Shown: piece after piece, positions 4,918-7,139 of the stretch
How the letters are laid out: each line of letters opens with the position of its first letter
Position numbering within the stretch: the stretch's first letter is position 1
DNA from: Clostridiales bacterium
GTDB lineage: Bacteria > Bacillota > Clostridia > Christensenellales > Aristaeellaceae
Reading direction: 5' to 3'
DNA: 7,139 bases
Assembly: GCA_012514225.1 (NCBI GenBank)
Contig: JAAZAQ010000124.1
Location: 1-7,139 of the forward strand
Made by a program: the position numbers and the translations under genes
The notes under the pieces: model-generated
The model's input: only the letters and a program-made list of their open reading frames with translations
What the model was told of the DNA's origin: nothing
Databases searched by the model: none

Positions 4918-7047
4918 TCAGAAGATGTGCAGGTTGATGAAGATGAAGGCGACCAGGGAGGCGACCAGGGACACGACGGTGATCTGCGTGTTGATGGAGG
5001 GGCCGGCGGTGTCCTTGAAGGGGTCGCCCACGGTGTCGCCGATGACGGCGGCCTTGTGCGAGTCGGAGCCCTTGCCGCCCTCGTTGCCCGCCTCGATGTA
5101 CTTCTTGGCGTTGTCCCACAGGCCGCCGGCGTTGGACATGAACAGCGCCAGCAGGAGGCCGGAGATGATGTTGCCCAGCAGGAAGCCGCCGATGGCGTTG
5201 ACGCCGCCGATAAAGCCCACGGCCAGGGTGGCGACGATGGCCATCAGGCCGGCGGGGATGAGCTCCTTCAGCGCGCCGGTGGTGGCGATGTCGATGCACT
5301 TGTTGTACTCCGGCTCAACCCCGGGCCTGCCCTCGGCCAGGCCGGGGATTTCCTTGAACTGGCGGTGAATTTCAGAAATCATGCGCTGGGCGTTCTTGTC
5401 CACGCCCAGGATGAGCATGGCCGAGAACACGGCCGGGATGGCCGCGCCAACGATGATGCCGAAGAAGACGGTGGGGTTCATGATGTCAAAGCCGTTGATG
5501 AGGGCCATCAGCTCCTTGCCCGCGGCTGCCAGCCCGACGTTGATTTCCTCGATGTGGGCGTTAACCTCGCTCATGAAGGCGCCCAGCAGGGAGATGACGG
5601 TCAGCCCGGCGGCGCCGATGGCGAAGCCCTTGGTGACGGCCTTGACGGTGTTGCCGGCGGAGTCCAGCTCGTCCGCCACGCGGATGGTCTCCTCACCCAG
5701 CCCGCCCATCTCGGCCAGGCCACGGGCGTTGTCCACGATGGGGCCGTAGGCGTCGTTGGAGATAATCATGCCCACGATGGACAGCATGCCCACCGCGGCC
5801 ATCGAGATGCCGTACATCGCGTAGCCCGGGCCGATGGGCTCACAGAGCTTGTAGGCGACCATCGCGGAAATCGCGATGCCCACCATCGCCGGCAGCACGG
5901 ACATGAAGCCGTAGGACACGCCGGAGAGGATGGTAAAAGCCGGGCCGGTCTTGGAGGCGTGCGCCACCTTGCCCACGATGGGGGCGTTGTCGTCGGTGAA
6001 GTAGTTGGTGGCCAGGCCGATGATGACGCCGACCAGCAGGCCCACGGCGGAGGCGCCCCAGATGCGCCAGGAGAAGTCCTTGAACAGCAGGGTGGCCAGC
6101 GCGGTCAGCGCCAGGAAGACGCCGGTGGTCACGTAGGTGGAGTTGTTCAGCGCCTTGGTCGGGCTGCCGTGGTCGCCGATTTTGGCGGTGAAAATGCCGA
6201 TGAGGGAGGACAGCAGGCCCAGGGCGGAGTAGATAATGACCATCATCACCTTGGAGCCGAACTGGCCGTTCACGATGCCGCCGTCCAGCGAAACGGCCAT
6301 GACCAGCGCGGCGGTCATGGAGGCGATGTTGGAGTCGAACAGGTCTGCGCCCATGCCGGCCACGTCGCCCACGTTGTCGCCCACGTTGTCGGCGATGACG
6401 GCGGGGTTGCGGGGGTCGTCCTCCGGGATGCCCAGCTCCACCTTGCCGGCCAGGTCGGCGGATACGTCGGCGGTCTTGGTAAAGATGCCGCCGCCCGCCT
6501 TGGCGAACAGCGCCAGGGAGCTGGCGCCGAAGGAGAAGCCCAGCAGCATGGAGCTGTTGCCGGTCAGCAGCAGCACGCCCATCACGCCCAGCAGGCAGGC
6601 GCCCACCACCATCAGGCCCATCACCGCGCCGCCGCGGAAGCCGATGAGGAAGGCGGGCTTGATGCCGTGGGTGGCGGCCTCAGCCGTGCGCGCGTTGGCC
6701 AGGGAGGCCACCAGGATGCCGATCTTGCCCGCGATGGCGGAGAAAATCGTGCCGGCGACGTAGGCGATGGCCATGGTCAGGTTGCGCTCCGCCCCGCCCT
6801 GCCAGACGGGCTTGGGCAGGAAGAGGAAAATCAGCACCGCCATGATGCCGGCGAACCCGGCCAGCAGCGTGTACTCCTTGCGCATGAAGGCGTTGGCGCC
6901 GCTGCGGATGAGGCCCGCGATGCGCTCGATGGTCTTGTTCTCGTTCTTCTGCTTCTTGACCCACAGGGTCAGGTATCCCGCGTAGGCGAAAGCCAGGATG
7001 ACCGTGAGCAGCCCGATGGCGTATACGGTAGTGGTAGCCAATTGCAT
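4918..7047 (-). CDS. hppA: Membrane-bound proton-translocating pyrophosphatase (probably K+-independent)
   Basis: This complete 709-residue integral membrane protein is typical in length for an mPPase. It hydrolyses pyrophosphate at the cytoplasmic face and pumps ions, H+ in most cases, outward. Signature blocks in order are IRSGANAFMRKEY (47-59), GFRGGAVMGL (136-145), KTADVSADLAGKVELGIPED (191-210), the substrate/Mg acidic block NPAVIADNVGDNVGD (214-228), GADLFDS (233-239), NDAYGPIVDNA (431-441), GNTVKAVTKGFAIG (465-478), SNAGGLWDNAKKYIE (638-652) and GDTVGDPFKDTAGPS (670-684). About 16 hydrophobic segments are expected for the family and the many long apolar stretches fit. Lys469 in GNTVKA is the residue that marks K+-independent mPPases, whereas K+-dependent ones have Ala. 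The ion-gate position in helix 6 is Asp238 (LFDS) where Na+-pumping relatives have Glu. H+ is therefore the likely ion, by inference. The ATG has AGGGGGA upstream with a 6-base spacer. The gene is monocistronic in this window. Confidence 0.97.
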   Translation of the reverse strand: MQLATTTVYAIGLLTVILAFAYAGYLTLWVKKQKNENKTIERIAGLIRSGANAFMRKEYTLLAGFAGIMAVLIFLFLPKPVWQGGAERNLTMAIAYVAGTIFSAIAGKIGILVASLANARTAEAATHGIKPAFLIGFRGGAVMGLMVVGACLLGVMGVLLLTGNSSMLLGFSFGASSLALFAKAGGGIFTKTADVSADLAGKVELGIPEDDPRNPAVIADNVGDNVGDVAGMGADLFDSNIASMTAALVMAVSLDGGIVNGQFGSKVMMVIIYSALGLLSSLIGIFTAKIGDHGSPTKALNNSTYVTTGVFLALTALATLLFKDFSWRIWGASAVGLLVGVIIGLATNYFTDDNAPIVGKVAHASKTGPAFTILSGVSYGFMSVLPAMVGIAISAMVAYKLCEPIGPGYAMYGISMAAVGMLSIVGMIISNDAYGPIVDNARGLAEMGGLGEETIRVADELDSAGNTVKAVTKGFAIGAAGLTVISLLGAFMSEVNAHIEEINVGLAAAGKELMALINGFDIMNPTVFFGIIVGAAIPAVFSAMLILGVDKNAQRMISEIHRQFKEIPGLAEGRPGVEPEYNKCIDIATTGALKELIPAGLMAIVATLAVGFIGGVNAIGGFLLGNIISGLLLALFMSNAGGLWDNAKKYIEAGNEGGKGSDSHKAAVIGDTVGDPFKDTAGPSINTQITVVSLVASLVAFIFINLHIF

Positions 7048-7053
7048 GGTACG

Positions 7054-7060
7054 TCCCCCT
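7054..7060 (-). promoter_or_regulatory. Ribosome binding site of hppA
   Basis: On the minus strand AGGGGGA lies 6 bases before the ATG (7047-7045). It is a purine-rich but slightly off-consensus Shine-Dalgarno (G in place of the central A), and it supports the annotated start. Confidence 0.7.
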
Positions 7061-7082
7061 TACTTGCCATAAATCCGAACGT

Positions 7083-7112
7083 ATTATAGCCCCAACCCCG
7101 CCAAAATGCCAG
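7083..7112 (-). promoter_or_regulatory. Sigma-70/sigma-A type promoter of hppA
   Basis: On the minus strand a perfect -10 box TATAAT occupies 7088-7083. An 18-bp spacer separates it from CTGGCA (7112-7107), which matches four of six bases of the TTGACA -35 consensus. Transcription would start near 7076, giving a leader of about 29 bases before the ATG. The -10 stands out because the surrounding DNA is strongly GC-rich. An inverted repeat overlaps the -35 region. Confidence 0.72.
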
Positions 7113-7121
7113 TTATGGCGG
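7098..7121. promoter_or_regulatory. Inverted repeat over the hppA -35 region, possible operator
   Basis: CCGCCA (7098-7103) and TGGCGG (7116-7121) form perfect 6-base inverted arms separated by 12 bases, centred on the putative -35 box. Dyad symmetry at this position is compatible with binding of a dimeric repressor. The arms are short and GC-rich, so a chance origin is possible and no regulator is assigned. Confidence 0.3.
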
Positions 7122-7139
7122 TTCCGGGATGAACATTTT

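Noticed and set aside
4950..4975. Direct repeat GCGACCAGGGA near the hppA 3' end
   Set aside because: It encodes the repeated Val-Ala-Ser-Leu in the last transmembrane helix and is explained by codon reuse.
6366..6396. Short tandem-like repeat CCCACGTTGTCG in hppA
   Set aside because: It encodes the conserved DNVGDNVGD metal-binding motif, which is repetitive at the protein level in all mPPases. It is not a mobile or regulatory repeat.
4837..7089. A 750-codon open frame on the plus strand, antisense to hppA
   Set aside because: The translation is dominated by Gly, His, Asp, Gln and Ala with no fold-like pattern. It mirrors a well-conserved membrane protein on the other strand and arises from GC-rich third positions that remove stops.
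1..7139. CRISPR arrays, tRNA or rRNA genes, insertion sequences, attachment sites
   Set aside because: I found no spaced direct repeats, no RNA-gene signatures, no transposase-like frame and no terminal inverted repeats on either strand.

Overview
The window carries one rightward operon of sugar-uptake and sugar-epimerase genes, followed by a convergent, independently transcribed proton-pump gene. By eye the DNA is GC-rich, clearly above 60% G+C, with third codon positions dominated by G and C. Strong AGGAGG-type ribosome binding sites, a binding-protein-dependent CUT1-type sugar transporter without its own ATPase, and a bacterial membrane pyrophosphatase suggest a GC-rich anaerobic Firmicute, for example a gut Clostridia lineage such as Christensenellales or Oscillospirales. 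That placement is an inference from style only. No rRNA, marker gene or mobile element is present to fix it.

Layout. Positions 1-285 hold the 3' end of a uroporphyrinogen-decarboxylase-superfamily gene that resembles the MtaA/CmuA methyltransferase branch. It is followed by a sugar ABC-transporter substrate-binding protein (325-1599), two inner-membrane permeases (1679-2599 and 2596-3471, overlapping by 4 bases) and an AGE/RnBP-family sugar 2-epimerase (3542-4768). All five run on the plus strand with short gaps and no convincing intrinsic terminator between them, so they are probably co-transcribed. The operon promoter lies upstream of the window. A 12-bp GC-rich stem-loop sits between the binding-protein gene and the first permease gene. 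This is the classic place for a structure that gives more binding protein than permease.

Positions 4769-4917 are a 149-bp convergent intergenic region. It contains a 12-bp hairpin with a T tract that reads as a terminator for the minus-strand gene. Positions 4918-7047 (minus) encode a complete 709-residue membrane-bound pyrophosphatase (hppA). Its own TATAAT promoter and ribosome binding site lie between 7048 and 7112.

How the genes work together. The binding protein captures an unidentified sugar or oligosaccharide outside the cell and the two permeases pass it inward. A shared MsmK/UgpC-type ATPase encoded elsewhere would power import. The epimerase probably interconverts a 2-epimeric sugar pair such as N-acetylglucosamine/N-acetylmannosamine, or a related aldose/ketose, once it is inside. 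The role of the URO-D/MtaA-like protein in such an operon is unclear and is the least explained element here. The pyrophosphatase is a separate housekeeping energy-conservation gene. I see no CRISPR array, transposon, phage gene, tRNA or obviously new multi-gene system.
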